Origin: Neoarius graeffei
Lineage: Eukaryota; Chordata; Actinopteri; Siluriformes; Ariidae
Direction of reading: 5' to 3'
NCBI RefSeq assembly: GCF_027579695.1
Contig: NC_083577.1
Coordinates: 34,230,698 to 34,294,697, forward strand
DNA length: 64,000 bases
Part shown: piece by piece, positions 24,779 to 36,517 of the stretch
How the letters are laid out: every line of letters starts with the position of its first letter
Numbering within the stretch: the first letter of the stretch is position 1
Notes under the pieces: model-generated
Told to the model about the DNA's origin: nothing
The model's database searches: none
What the model saw: only the letters and a program-made list of their open reading frames with translations
Position numbers and translations under genes: made by a program

Positions 24779-25192
24779 GTTGTCAAAAGATGTGCGCGCC
24801 CTCTTTCGAATGCTGATGTAATCAAACCGGAAGTTTTGTTCGTTTTGATAGCAATCAGGAAAGTTTGTAGGCAGTAATCATGATTTAAAAACTCGTTTTT
24901 GTGCAATATTTCATTTGGAATACAGTTTTCAAAATGGCGGCACCGACACCTGGCTGACACTTCACGTTTCAAAGTCTTGTGAAGATCAGACGGATAAGTG
25001 ACGACTGCCGTGGGCCAAACGAACTAAATTCAACACGGCTAAAAACCGAACAGGCCGAGAAGTATAATATTTAATTGCAATTAGTTGTCAATACGAGTCA
25101 CGATATAAGGTTACTAAAACCGAAAACGTAATTGAATAACCTGTTAATTAGGAAATAAAGCAAGTTTAAAAATGACTTCAGTTCTCCTTTAA

Positions 25193-26913
25193 GGAAGTTT
25201 CTATACCGCTGCTGCCCTGGTTGGTTAAAAATGACTATCCAGAATGGCCAGCAGGATAAAATCAGTTGTAAGACTTCCTTGCTTCAATAAAATAGTCTTC
25301 GGGAAATGCATTTACAAAACACTTGCTTGCTCCTAATTTTCATTAACTAAAGTATCCAGGAAGTCTGTTCATTTGGTCTAGTAGATATTGCGTACACATG
25401 CGCACGCACTTTTGTTATTGGACGTTTTTGCCCCTAAGGTCGCATGACGCACACCCAGACTATTGTGCTTGCCTTTAGCAAGGAAAAGGAAGCAGGAATT
25501 CCTGACTGACTAGCCCCACGGTGTGGTCGGGGTAACAGGCCTCTTTGCAGAGCTTAATAGGGTGGTGGTAAAGTCAACAAGATGAAAGGGGACAGGCAGG
25601 GTGAACTGATGTCTTGAGTTTCTCCACTTGCGCTGCTGTGACATAACTCTGAATAAGGGAACTCTGCCCACCGGTCCTCATGCATGGGTAATTTTAGCTT
25701 CTCTCCATGTGGCTTCCCGCTCGTTATGCAGAAGGTTGAAAGTGCAGCGGTATCTGCTGGACAGGAGCCCAGAAAGGTAAAAAGAGGGAGAGAGAAAGCT
25801 CAGAACTGATGCCTTTAATGTAGGTGTTAGCAAATGGATATAGCAGATTTTGTCCAAAAAAAAGAGATCTTGTGCAAACGAAGTGCTCACTGCTTCACAA
25901 CTGATCCAGCCAACTGACGTGGGATGCTTTAATACAGTTTCTCAAGCTGAAACGGTCTCCTTCCAAGAACTTAGCCCGATAGTCAGGTGACTTGCCTGTG
26001 CTCGGGTGGATGTAACATGAGCTCTCCACTCAATACCCAAAGGACTGTGCATCTTATGAGACCAAAAAAAAAAAGCCCCAGAGTCAGCCCCCACCTCCAG
26101 CTCTCTCTTTGTTGCCCATCTCCTTTTGTCTCGCCACACTCTTGCCTCTTGTTCTCTTTTGTCTTCTGGTGTTGTATCTCTCCACCCGAGTACTCCTCTC
26201 TTTGCGGTGAGTAATGAAGATTAGCCTACACAATGGGAACCCCCCCCACACCCCCTCCAATGCTTGCACACTTATTCGTACACACACATGCAAACACGCC
26301 AGTATCCCTCCTGAATCTTATAACAAGCTGTTAACCCCACTTAAAAGTGTCCCCTTTCAATCGGCTTGTGATGGCGAATAATCCTGCTTGAGCGATGTAA
26401 TGTAAATTGCTGTATCCTGATTAGATTACCCCAGTGCCACCAGCCAGCGGCCATTAGCCAACCCATACACAGATAAACAGCAGCTCTTCCCCCAAATCCA
26501 GTTAAAGGAAGACAGGGACCCATTCTTCGGAGCTAAGTCCGCTTAGCCTAAATGCTGTCTCGGTGGCTTTGTTGGTATGATTATCCTACATTTGGTGTCT
26601 TGGTACAAATCTTCACATTCACATACCTTCTTACTGTCATAGCTGGTATGGTGGGGGTTTTTTGTTTGGTTTTTTTTTGGGGGGGGGATGGAGCTAGTAT
26701 TTAGACCAGGCGTGGTATAGGGAATCAACTATTTAGGGCCTGAGCACCGGTGGTGTAAGGCCCTATTGTTTTCCCAAGGATTCCTCGTCTTCTAGACTTG
26801 GCCATTTTTGAGGTGGTTCCCATCGGCAAAAACTCATGAAATTTGGACACACATCAGTCCTGACCACTGCTAGTCAGCCCTGGGTGTGTCTGGGGGACTC
26901 CATCATATCATTT
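25193..26913. other. klf7 intron 1, non-coding DNA
   Basis: No gene, RNA or full transposon recognised. It contains short homopolymers, including a G-run at about 26680. Confidence 0.5.
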
Positions 26914-27736
26914 AGGCCCTGTCCACACGGCAACGGATTCAGGTGAATCTGATAAAATTGTTTATCGTTTCGGCCTGGCGTCCACACGGCACCGGCGTTT
27001 TGGGTGCCCCAAAACGAAATCTTTTGAGAACGGGTTCCAGAGTGGAAAAATCTGGCAACGGCGCCGTTGCGAAGTCGTCTGGATGAGTAGAACGGATTTG
27101 TTTACGATGATGTCACAACCACATGACTGTCAGTGCTTCACGCCGGGTAGAAGTGTAACGAACTCGATGCAAGTTGTCAACAAATCCTATAACTTGGTTC
27201 ATGAAATGCGCTTACAAAATATTTTCACTGCTTTCCAAAAACAAAAACAATCCCACCAGCAAAAATGGGGAAAAAAAAGGAGCGATCTCACCTCTTCAGA
27301 TGTTGGTTTAAGTCCGACAATACATTCCTCAAAAAGGGCATAGAAGAACAAAGTAATCCATCAACGTGTAGCATTCAATTTATTCCGGACCGTTAAAGAA
27401 TTCTGGAGGATATCAGAATGTTGGCGTACCGGCTTCCATCTACCGCCATTCATTCCTCTTTCTGCGTCTTTCGTTTTACACTACTGATTAATAATCAAAA
27501 CTTTGTGGCTGATGCTACAGAAGAAGGGGTTTATGCGCATGCATCTACTTCTATTGTTCTGGTGTCTCCGATGGGACCGTCTTACAGCGCACGTAGAGGT
27601 GTGGCATGTGTATTGCATCGTTTTCAGCAAGCGTTGCGTTGCCATATGTACCTGATATTTTACTGATCCGTTGCCCATGTGGACGCGATATTTAAAAAAA
27701 AAAAAATCTCGTTGCCGTTGTCGTGTGGATGTAGCC
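26914..27736 (+). mobile_element. Non-autonomous inverted-repeat DNA element, copy 1 (823 bp)
   Basis: Ends read GGCCCTGTCCACACGGCAAC and, reverse-complemented from the right, GGCTACATCCACACGACAAC. Imperfect 3-bp flanks (TTA/TGA) hint at a Harbinger-type insertion. A second copy lies in opposite orientation at 51575-52573. The two share both ends and several interior blocks (gtttacgatgatgtcacaac, gtagcattcaatttattccg), but the central part differs. Minus- and plus-strand frames of 65-86 codons within it resemble no transposase. Confidence 0.8.
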
Positions 27737-29485
27737 TGAGACTTTTGCCCATATATTGTTTCACCTATCAGATACCCAGGCTTTTATCGCACATCTCCGA
27801 TGCGTGTTCATTGTATGATAACCATGTGTGACGGGTCGCGGAACCAGAGGTGCTTGGGCCCTTCATCGCCACTTGCAGTTATATTTGTCTTTATAGTCAT
27901 TTGGTCTTAATTTGCACGGAATACAGCAGTGCCTGTCTTACTAACCGCTTTCCTTTCACAAGCCATCATCCATTCATAAGCTTTGTTGTGCCTTGCTAGC
28001 CCAAAGAATGTAATCTAGTCACAAGCAAAAACTGGTTCAAGTTTGAATGATTTCTGAGAAACATTTCAATGTTTGACCTAGTGTTTTTGTTGGGTTTTTT
28101 TTTCTGAATAGCATGAATGTCTGTTGAACCATTCATCTATTGAATCACTGTTCTACCACAATGGATAGAGGGTAATTGCTAAACCGTTTCCCAAAAACAA
28201 GTCCCTCTGTTGTCCCGCCACCCCTCGAGTCAAGTGTGTTTGACTGTATGTTAATGGGACCTATGTTTGGTTTGGGATCTGATCAAGGGGATGTTGTTCT
28301 TTCACAAACATTTGCTGATAAACCAAATGAGTGAGGGGTTTTGTGCCTTGCACTTCTTTTACAGCCCTTTCGTCTCCTCTCACACATTTGCCGTCGTTTT
28401 GCGAGTTAAATCGGTGTTTGTAGAATTCAGTAAAGCAGGATTCGGTGGCCACACAAGCGTATGTATTCATTAGCTGCAGCTGTGTGATGTCAAGCTTACA
28501 GTCGCCGTGTGTGTGTGGGTACAGATGGAGAAGTTGGCAGAAGCCGTTCTCCAGTGGTAGTGCCATTGCTCATTTATTCCTTAGAAACCCCATCACTCCT
28601 CACTTCAATTAAGAGGTAATAAGTTATAATAATAATTAGCAGTGGCAACTCTGTCTAGACGGGGATTATGCCAGTGGTCCATTAAGGCTGGTTGGATATA
28701 TGGAATAATGGAAATTGAATTTCCAAATCGAACTTGGACTATTGACTTTTTTTTTTTTTTTTCTGCCCCAATCCTGGGAACAGTGAGTTAACCCTTCTGT
28801 CTGCTGGAATCCAATCTCAAATTAATCTATTCACTTTCCCTGTAATCTGTCAGTCATATGAAAATAGACTTATCCCAGGGTACCAACGAGTTGAGAAACG
28901 TATCATCAGTGCATGGGCGTGGATTGTGGATTTGAACTTGATTTGTACTATGTGTGGAACAATCAGGTTTGTTAAACAAGCATTATTTCCTTCCAAGGTA
29001 ATCTCTCTTAAAGATCCCGTAGTCTGTGCTCGTACAAAGGTGCATATTGGTGGTAATCCCAACCAACAAGGGGGTTTAACCTACGTAACGTATATGCATA
29101 GCTATGGTGTGCGCTATGGTTTGCTTCTCCTTCCAAATGTTGAAAAATGAGTCTACAGAGAAATAAGATGCAGTGTAATGAAGTTCTTCCAGAGATGATG
29201 ATGATGATGATTATTATCATTATTAGTTTTCTTCAGCCAGGGCATCAGTGTTTTTAATGTCGAGATGAGATGTTTTCTTCTCCTTAGGTGGCAATCTTCA
29301 GACTGCCTCGGGAAACCTCTTGTCATAATAAACCTGTCTTGGTTATGTCATGAACCCGAACGGGGGCCCTAATGTTCTGCCAAGGGCTGTCAGCATGCAT
29401 CAACTCCCGCACACCTCTGTCTAATGAATATTTTCCTGTCTTTTTACCTCATTTTGGAGTAGAATCGTCTGACAAAGGACTCCCC

Positions 29486-29516
<31 letters not shown>

Positions 29517-31100
29517 AAAGGTTTGTACTGAAGGGATTATAGTTTGGAGCTCGTTACTGTAAAACTGAATTAAATGTCCAGGGTATTTTAACTCTAAATG
29601 AAATATTACTTCCTCATTAAATAACCGCTCTAATCCTCAGTTGATCATGGAAACAGGAAGGGAATAGGCAAAGCCTGAACCCGGAGATAGACAATGAGGA
29701 AATGTGGTCAGTTTTTATGACCAATTCAACAGGTTTTTGTTGGGATAAACGTTTAACATATCCGAACGTATAAACCCGGTAGATCCAAAAGAACTAACAA
29801 TCATTTCCAGCACACCTCCTATAATCCTTCCAAAAGCTGAAACCCCGACAACGTGACTACCAAGGAAGTGGCTTCAAGGCCTGTTGTGCCCGTCTAAAGC
29901 TGAGCCTCTGTCTGGATATCCGTTTGTCTCCCAGAGGAGCTGCCTGGTGCTCACTCGCCACAGATCCAGAAGAGGAAGGAAGAGCTGGAGTTCAGCCACT
30001 GCAGCGCCTAAGAAGGCCAGTCTCGCAGCACAGCTTTAGGCACAGGAAGGAGAATGCAGAGTACACAAAGGATGAGCTGGCGAGTTTGTATTACACAATG
30101 AGCGTGCAATTAGCTTTTCGGAAGAGGGTAAATATTGATACAAAGTAATGAGTGTGTTTGAATTTTTACATAATCTCGCACCCAAAGCCAGTCTTAGCCT
30201 TTCACGGAGAGCGTTTAGGAAGAACACGTTTACTGTGTGCTATTTGGATTCTTTCTTTCTTTTCTAAGTAACTTTCATTTCATTTTCATTGCTACCTTGA
30301 GGATGTGCTGCTCCATTTCCCACAGAATTCGGAGTCCTTTGTGAACATCTGGCACCAGTGGTGTAATCAGGCACCAAACTCTATTGGGTTATGCAAAGAA
30401 ACATCAGGAATATGACACTAATCAACTATCCTAATTGGCATTACATTATTAAATGTGTCATGCAGACTGATATCACACACAGGATTATGCCATTCCTTCT
30501 ATTCTTCATCTCTCATATTTATATTAAATTATACGCTTGCATGCCATTTCTTCTAAAGTTGCACAGGTCGAGCAGACTGGCTAGTTTTCATTCTGATCGG
30601 CACTGACTGGTGATCAGCTGATCAACCTAAATATTGCTGGTTTTGTCCACTTGTCCTAACATGGAAAATGTAAACTGTGACTAATCCTGCCCCAGTGTGT
30701 GAAGGTTTTTTTTTTTTTTTTTTTTTTTTAAATCGCGTTCTGGAATCAGAGACATGACATCTAACAGTGTTGCATCTAGTACGACATAATGTACACATCA
30801 GAAATACGAACATACTGGACCGGCGTTTTGCTTTTTGTGCACGTTTATACCACTTTTTTTTTCTCTCTGTGTCAGAGGTACAAGAATTTTTATTTCTCTG
30901 CTGAAATTAAGTCATGTAAGATGGGTGCTTTTGAATATGCTAGGAAGGGAGACCAGACACAGGCCTTTAATTTATTGTTATTAAGCTTTGCTTTTATAAA
31001 ATTGTAGACAAAAAGCTGCATGGTCTTTTAACCTCATGGAATCTGTGTGTGGGTTTTATTTTTTATTATTTATTTAAATTATTATTCAAAAAGTAAATAA
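27737..31100. other. klf7 intron 1, mostly unique non-coding DNA
   Basis: No exon found. A notable homopolymer junction of about 23 C followed by about 13 A lies at 29483-29520, and a T-run at about 30707. The stretch 28610-28740 is AT-rich with homeodomain-type TAATTA/TAAT motifs and could be regulatory, but this cannot be shown without comparison to other fish. Confidence 0.5.
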
Positions 31101-31836
31101 GGTTCTATATTCTACAGACACGAGTGTTTTTACTGGGCAATGCACCACTCGTATTTTTCATACGAGCTACATCCAGGACATGGAGAACCAAAACCTTGAC
31201 ATAATTGATGTCACTCGTGAGGAACTTGATTAATTGTTTTGATAAATTTGGGTACTTTGTGAATGTGTCTGTATAATAAAGAGAAATCACACGTTGGCTT
31301 GAAGATATGAAGTTTATCTTCTCGTGTTGAAAAACTCGCATTTTTCATATGAAACACATCGTGGATCTGAGTGACATATTTAAATAATATTGGCTGGCGT
31401 TGAGTGGTCTATCAGATATATTCCATTCAGCTAGCATGATACAGAACGAGTTGAAGATGAGTTCAGTATCATGCTAGCTGAATGGGATATATCTGATAGA
31501 CCACGAAAAAAGCCTATTATTATTATTATTATTTATTATTATTATTATTATTATTCCTTTCGGGTGTTCAACACATCTTTCTCTTTCAAAATTCTCTCAA
31601 AATCTTCCATATTTAACGAAGCAAACCTGGCAGCCATGTTTGTTTACAAATTGTCACAGTCGCGGAAGTTTTACGTCTCCGACATGTGACGTCATGTCTT
31701 GACACCCATGCAATGTCAAACCATATTCAACGCTCATTCTCCATTGGGTAGAGTGACGTAATACACGTTGGATAAGTGATATGCTAACAATATATCGCAT
31801 GCTGTTGAACCAAATGAATGAAACCTGCTAGAAGGG
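31101..31836. repeat. Complex repeat with hairpin and (ATT)n
   Basis: The region contains gaagatatgaagtttatctt followed by ctcgtgttgaaaa, a motif that recurs in similar form at about 33520-33555. It also holds a 39-bp-arm hairpin at 31404-31504 and an (ATT)n run at about 31517-31555. It looks like the host repeat into which the hAT-type element at 31845 and later insertions landed. No protein family is recognisable. Confidence 0.45.
31404..31504. repeat. Inverted repeat with 39-bp arms and 23-bp loop
   Basis: Arm 31404-31442 begins gtggtctatcagatatat. Arm 31466-31504 is its reverse complement with a single T/C difference that would be a G:U pair in RNA. It could fold as a long hairpin in RNA or as a DNA cruciform. 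The likeliest origin is the core of a MITE. Confidence 0.85.
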
Positions 31837-31844
31837 AATAGAAC

Positions 31845-32663
31845 CAGGGCTTTGAACCGGTTCAAGGAACGAAAATGAAAACCGGGAACTTTTTCTATTT
31901 CACATGGAATAGAAACGAAACCAGAAACTTTATTATTTTTTATGTTCCGGAACAGAAACGCTTATTAAAAATAATGGTAACCGGTTAATACCGGTTTTTA
32001 TTTCGTTCCTCAAAGTTTCCGTAGCCTACAAATAAAAGTCATTCTTCTCCTGCGCAAGTTTCTATGACCCGCTGGGGTTCGCTGACTGAATGGAGAGAGC
32101 GGGAGGGTGGACTACTATCATGTCTCCACATCTTAAATAAGAGGTAAATATTGCAGTCTATCGTTATTCAAAAACGTCAATTTCAAACACGATATCAATA
32201 TATTTGTCCACGTTAATGAGAGGCTTGCGAACATTAAATAACGTTAACCTCTGTTAGCCTATCAATGCATAGGGCCTGACTAGCCTTTGGTAACACACTA
32301 AACGAATTATCTTTCATTTTTGGCACTTTTTCTGTTTGTGTAGATGGGAAGACATACTGAGAATCCAAATCGCCAACATTTGAAATAATAATTGTTTTGA
32401 ATTATTTCTTGTCTTATTTAATGAAGGTTGTAATAGAATTAGCCTACATTTGGCTTAAGCTGGATGAGACAGAGACATAATTTTATAGCCATTTGTTAAA
32501 CAGCTGACAGGGAACGTAATTAACCGTTCCGGGAACGAAAATTTTTTTGTTCTAACCGGTTCGGGAACGTCTATTTAATGGTGGAACCCAAAACCGGAAA
32601 CGTTAAAATTCCATTTCTGTTCGGAACGAACCAGTAGGAAAAAAATTCTGGTTCAAAGCCCTG
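31845..32663. mobile_element. 819-bp hAT-type non-autonomous element
   Basis: Perfect 14-bp terminal inverted repeats, CAGGGCTTTGAACC and its complement, are flanked by a perfect 8-bp duplication, AATAGAAC, at 31837-31844 and 32664-32671. Eight-base duplications and CAGGG-type ends are hallmarks of hAT transposons. The interior carries further ccggttc/gaaccgg repeats near both ends and no transposase frame. Confidence 0.93.
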
Positions 32664-32772
32664 AATAGAACACGTGTTTTTATTCCATCAAAAGTGTCCT
32701 GTGTGTATAATAATTCCCGATAGTTCACGCCGATGACATGTTTTCCCACTGACTAGACGCACATTGTCAAGG

Positions 32773-33037
32773 CACTGCAAAAAATGATATCTTAGCAAGT
32801 GAAAATATCTTGAAAAAATAGTTGAAACGATCTAGCTTTTCTTATTAGAAGAAAACAAGACACCAATTTTAAGATTATTAAACGTAGTTCTAGATTGCAA
32901 CCAACTTATTCTAAGATGTCTTACCAAGTGTAATTATCTTACTGCACTGGCAGATTATTTCTATTGATTATAGTCTAAATTTTCTCACATTTATTATGTT
33001 TTTTTTTCCTTATATTAGGATGGCTAGTTTTTGCAGT
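32773..33037. mobile_element. MITE with CACTGCAAAAA ends
   Basis: The left end cactgcaaaaaatgatatct and the right end gtttttgcagt form an inverted-repeat pair of about 11 bases. The interior (tcttagcaagtgaaaatatc) resembles a dispersed fish MITE. The target duplication is not clear. Confidence 0.6.
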
Positions 33038-33099
33038 TGCGGTTCAAAATTAAAATTCTGTTCATCAACTTGCAAGGGTGGGTTGTGTTTTGTGGATGT

Positions 33100-33473
33100 C
33101 TCATCTCATTATCCGTAGCCGCTTTATCCTGTTCTACAGGGTCGCAGGCAAGCTGCAGCCTATCCCAGCTGACTACGGGCGAAAGGCGGGGTACACCCTG
33201 GACAAGTCGCCAGGTCATCACAGGGCTGACACATAGACACAGACAACCATTCACACTCACATTCACACCTACGGTCAATTTAGAGTCACCAGTTAACCTA
33301 ACCTGCATGTCTTTGGACTGTGGGGGGAAACCGGAGCACCCGGAGGAAACCCACGCGGACACGGGGAGAACATGCAAACTCCGCACAGAAAGGCCCTCGC
33401 CGGCCACGGGGCTCGAACCCGGACCTTCTTGCTGTGAGGCGACAGCGCTAACCACTACACCACCATGCCGCCC
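33100..33473 (-). mobile_element. Full-length Mermaid-like SINE, reverse orientation
   Basis: Intact reversed tail, body and tRNA head (ends ccaccatgccgccc). A perfect 12-bp duplication, ttttgtggatgt, lies at 33088-33099 and 33474-33485. The plus and minus open frames of 154 and 179 codons across it are translations of the SINE, not genes. Confidence 0.95.
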
Positions 33474-33969
33474 TTTTGTGGATGTGTCCACATAATATAA
33501 AGAACCATTACATGTTTGCGCGAAGATACGAAGTTTATCTCCTCGTGTTGAAAACGTTTTCACTCGTTCACTTCACTTGCTCATGAATATGTTCGCCACC
33601 TGAAGATAAAACTTCATATCTTCGCACAACTGTGTAATATCCTCATGTACATGGTCCTCTAAGGTCCTGGAATCTTGTTTTGATTTATGAATGTTGTTTT
33701 ACTTTGATTGCAGGAAGCGGAGTGTATTGCAGAACTATTCTACTAACAGAGTCGTTTTCTGTGCAATGACAATAAAAGAATCTCATATGGACTGATTCAT
33801 ATGATTTTTAAATCTGTGTCTCAATGTATAAATAATTAAATGCATCTAATTACTTGTTTTAGAGCTTCAGCATTTTATTAGGATTTCTGCAAATTTTTTT
33901 TTTTTTTTAGTCAGTCAGTTTTACATATTCACTTCTGTTAGAGCTATAAAATCATTTCTGTACCTCTTA

Positions 33970-34693
33970 AGGGGTGTTCACACGGCAGCTTTTACTCTGG
34001 TGTAGCACCGGGGCTGCCCCGGTAGAGCGTTCACATGGTACAAAGTTATACCGGTGTAGCCCCTGAAAGCTGATTAAACTAGTGCAAATCTAACCCTGCT
34101 CGGGAGGTGGTTTAAGAAATTTACTCCGGAGTAAATGCTAGTTTGCGGGGCAGCACCGATATAAAATGGGACGTCTGAACGCTACAGGGGTAGACTCGCT
34201 ACGCGTCAGGAGAGTTGATTACATACGGGCATTGCATAATTTGCATCCTGGTATTTTGCGCTTCCAAAATGGTGAATATCAACAACAACAGAACTGCGTG
34301 TCTTCCAGTGTTGCCAGATTGGGCGGTTTTAAGTGCATTTTGGCGGATTTGAACATATTTTGGGCTGGAAAACGTCAGCAGTATCTGGCAACACTGGTGT
34401 CTTCATCCACGTTGTTTTCCCGGCGCTTGGTGATGCCATGACAACCGGGAAAAGGAAGTACATTTTCACGCATGCGCATATTTCATTTCCGCATTATTAC
34501 TATCGTATAGCACGGTCGCAAAAACTGCCGTGTGAACGCAAGTGGGGCTGCACCGGCGCTAACACGCTTCTCTCTAGTAAGCAGGTTTGTGACGTGTGAA
34601 CGCTCCACAAAATTTACACCGCTGTAAGATATATATCGCAACAAAATACATCGGTGCAGCATCGATACAAATCTGTGCCGTGTGAACACCCCT
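33970..34693. mobile_element. 724-bp Harbinger-like MITE with TTA target duplication
   Basis: The left end AGGGGTGTTCACACGGCA and the right end TGCCGTGTGAACACCCCT are perfect 18-bp inverted repeats, flanked by TTA at 33967-33969 and 34694-34696. The TTA duplication is typical of PIF/Harbinger. Subterminal repeats of caccgg and gtgtgaacgc occur inside. The element hosts a second, smaller insertion at 34306-34396. Confidence 0.93.
34306..34396. mobile_element. 91-bp hAT-type MITE nested in the Harbinger-like MITE
   Basis: Perfect 14-bp ends CAGTGTTGCCAGAT and complement are bounded by a perfect 8-bp duplication, GTGTCTTC, at 34298-34305 and 34397-34404. This is a complete very short element, younger than its host. 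Confidence 0.93.
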
Positions 34694-34696
34694 TTA

Positions 34697-36517
34697 GTGT
34701 TGGTAGTGGCCAAGTGATCCAGTTCCTTCGAGACAGCATTTTCATATTCATAAGGAATTACATAAGCGTGAACTCCTCCTAGGTTATGGCAGCCAGACTG
34801 CATCACGTATGGGGGGGGGGGGGACCCTAAAGAGTGTCAAGAACATGAGACCTGTCACATATAAGCTGCTTGGGTGCGGAGACTAATGGCCAGCATGTAT
34901 TGATTTTCTGTTTTCTGCTAAGCCTACACATAGAAGGTCAGAGTGATTGTGTCTCTTGACTCAATGATGTGGAAAGAAAACCAAACCAGTCTTATCACAA
35001 GAAGAGATCTAGTAATTAAATCTGGAAGATGTACAGTATGTACAGGTATGTGTGAAGATTTAGGAGTGCAAGACATTTTTAGGGTCTGTTCCAACGTCAA
35101 GGTCATATTCTTTGCCGTTGTAAGCGCTTGGATTTTCAGTTTTTCAGTTCATGTTGGCTGCCTGGCTTATAAGCTGTAGGAGTTGCTTTTGCAGATAAAC
35201 ACAAGGGATTTAACTATCGCCTGGTATCCAGGCAACCACAACAATAATAATGATACGCATATGTAAATGCAGGACTTGTGTGGCGCACAGTTGGCCTCTT
35301 TTTTTTTTTTTTCTCTCTCCCCTCCCTCCCTCCCTCCCTCCCTCCGAGAAATCAAGTGTACAGTTTCCAGAAATCTGGTGCTGAGAAAACGGCATCAACA
35401 GGGCAGCGAGAGCCCGGGGACTGTCTGCAATCGGGCATCGTTCACCCAGTGTCTGGCTAAAAGTAATCTTAATCTGCCTACTATGAGAAACGGTCTTTTA
35501 TTTCTCCTTTCTACACTCTCGCAAGACAGCATCTAGTCCTGATCTCCTAGCTGCGCGGATCGGATCTAACTTCTATCCTGCATTAACATATTCACACATG
35601 CTAGTATGAGCTCATGGGAACAGATGTGGGATTGTGCTATTCTTTCACAACAGTGCCTTTTCTTGTTGCCCTCATAAATATCAATTCACAACATCTGACA
35701 AATAATTTCCCGGATTTCACATGACACTGCTTGGCTTGCTTTTTATTTTGTTTGTTTTTTTTTTTTTTTAAACTGTGCAGCAGAAAAACAAGGCATTTGT
35801 GCCAGGCGGTTATTTTCACGTCATCCAGGAAAGTGCAGTGGAACGAGATACGGTTCTTATCAATAGACTTTTTAACAGGATTTTACAAATTCATCGAAGC
35901 GTGTCTCATGCCTTAAAAACCTCAAGTGTCTCTCGTTTGCATTCAGTTGGCTCCGCAAGGAGTGAAATGCATTCTCAGCCACGTTGCGTGTGGATTCCTC
36001 GCACCACCACCAGCACTGTGGACAAATGTCAAAGGGCACGACCCAAGATAAAAGAGCCAGCAAGTGTGTGTGCAGCCTCTGCATCGGTGGCCACAGGCCA
36101 AATGAAGCTGGATTAAATTATCCGTCCAAATTAAAAGAGCATATCTGGGCTGTCCCAACTACCAGCTGTTAGCATTTTTCTTCCATGCGGATCGCCTACA
36201 TTCATTTATTTTATGGCCCATGTTTATTAGGCCGAGTGCGATGAGGATGGAGTGGAGTAGAAGAGGGAGGATGGTTAGTGCCCAGGTGCTAATTGACTTG
36301 CTGTGCTATTGTGTGTTGAGGACAGGGACAGTAAGGCTACTGTACTGGACAGGAGGGGCTGATGAGAGGGTGACACAGGTGCAGAACCAGGCGCAGAGGA
36401 GGGCCATTACACAGCAGGAGAGTCTGAGTGGACTCACTCCATCATACACCTTCTCATTAAAATTTCATAAGAAGCGAGAAAGAGAGTCTGGACATCAGCA
36501 GATAGTTTTAAACCGAG
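34697..36517. other. klf7 intron 1, non-coding DNA
   Basis: No exon or RNA gene recognised. G- and T-runs (about 34811, 35299, 35756) and a (CCCT)n at about 35320-35345 are present. The frame at 36220-36543 encodes nothing I know. Confidence 0.5.

Larger units (their letters stand above)
23717..25188. mobile_element. 1.47-kb inverted-repeat element with TTAA target duplication
   Basis: The left end AGGGGAACTGAAGGCA is matched by the right end, whose reverse complement starts AGGAGAACTGAAGTCA. Both sides are flanked by TTAA (23713-23716 and 25189-25192), the duplication used by piggyBac and Kolobok elements. No transposase is seen. It contains a second inverted-repeat element (about 23967-24778), which itself holds a SINE. 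Superfamily is inferred from TTAA only. Confidence 0.75.

Noticed and set aside
33024..33563. 179-codon minus and 154-codon plus ORFs
   Set aside because: Both cover the SINE at 33100-33473; the same peptides appear at every SINE copy in the window.
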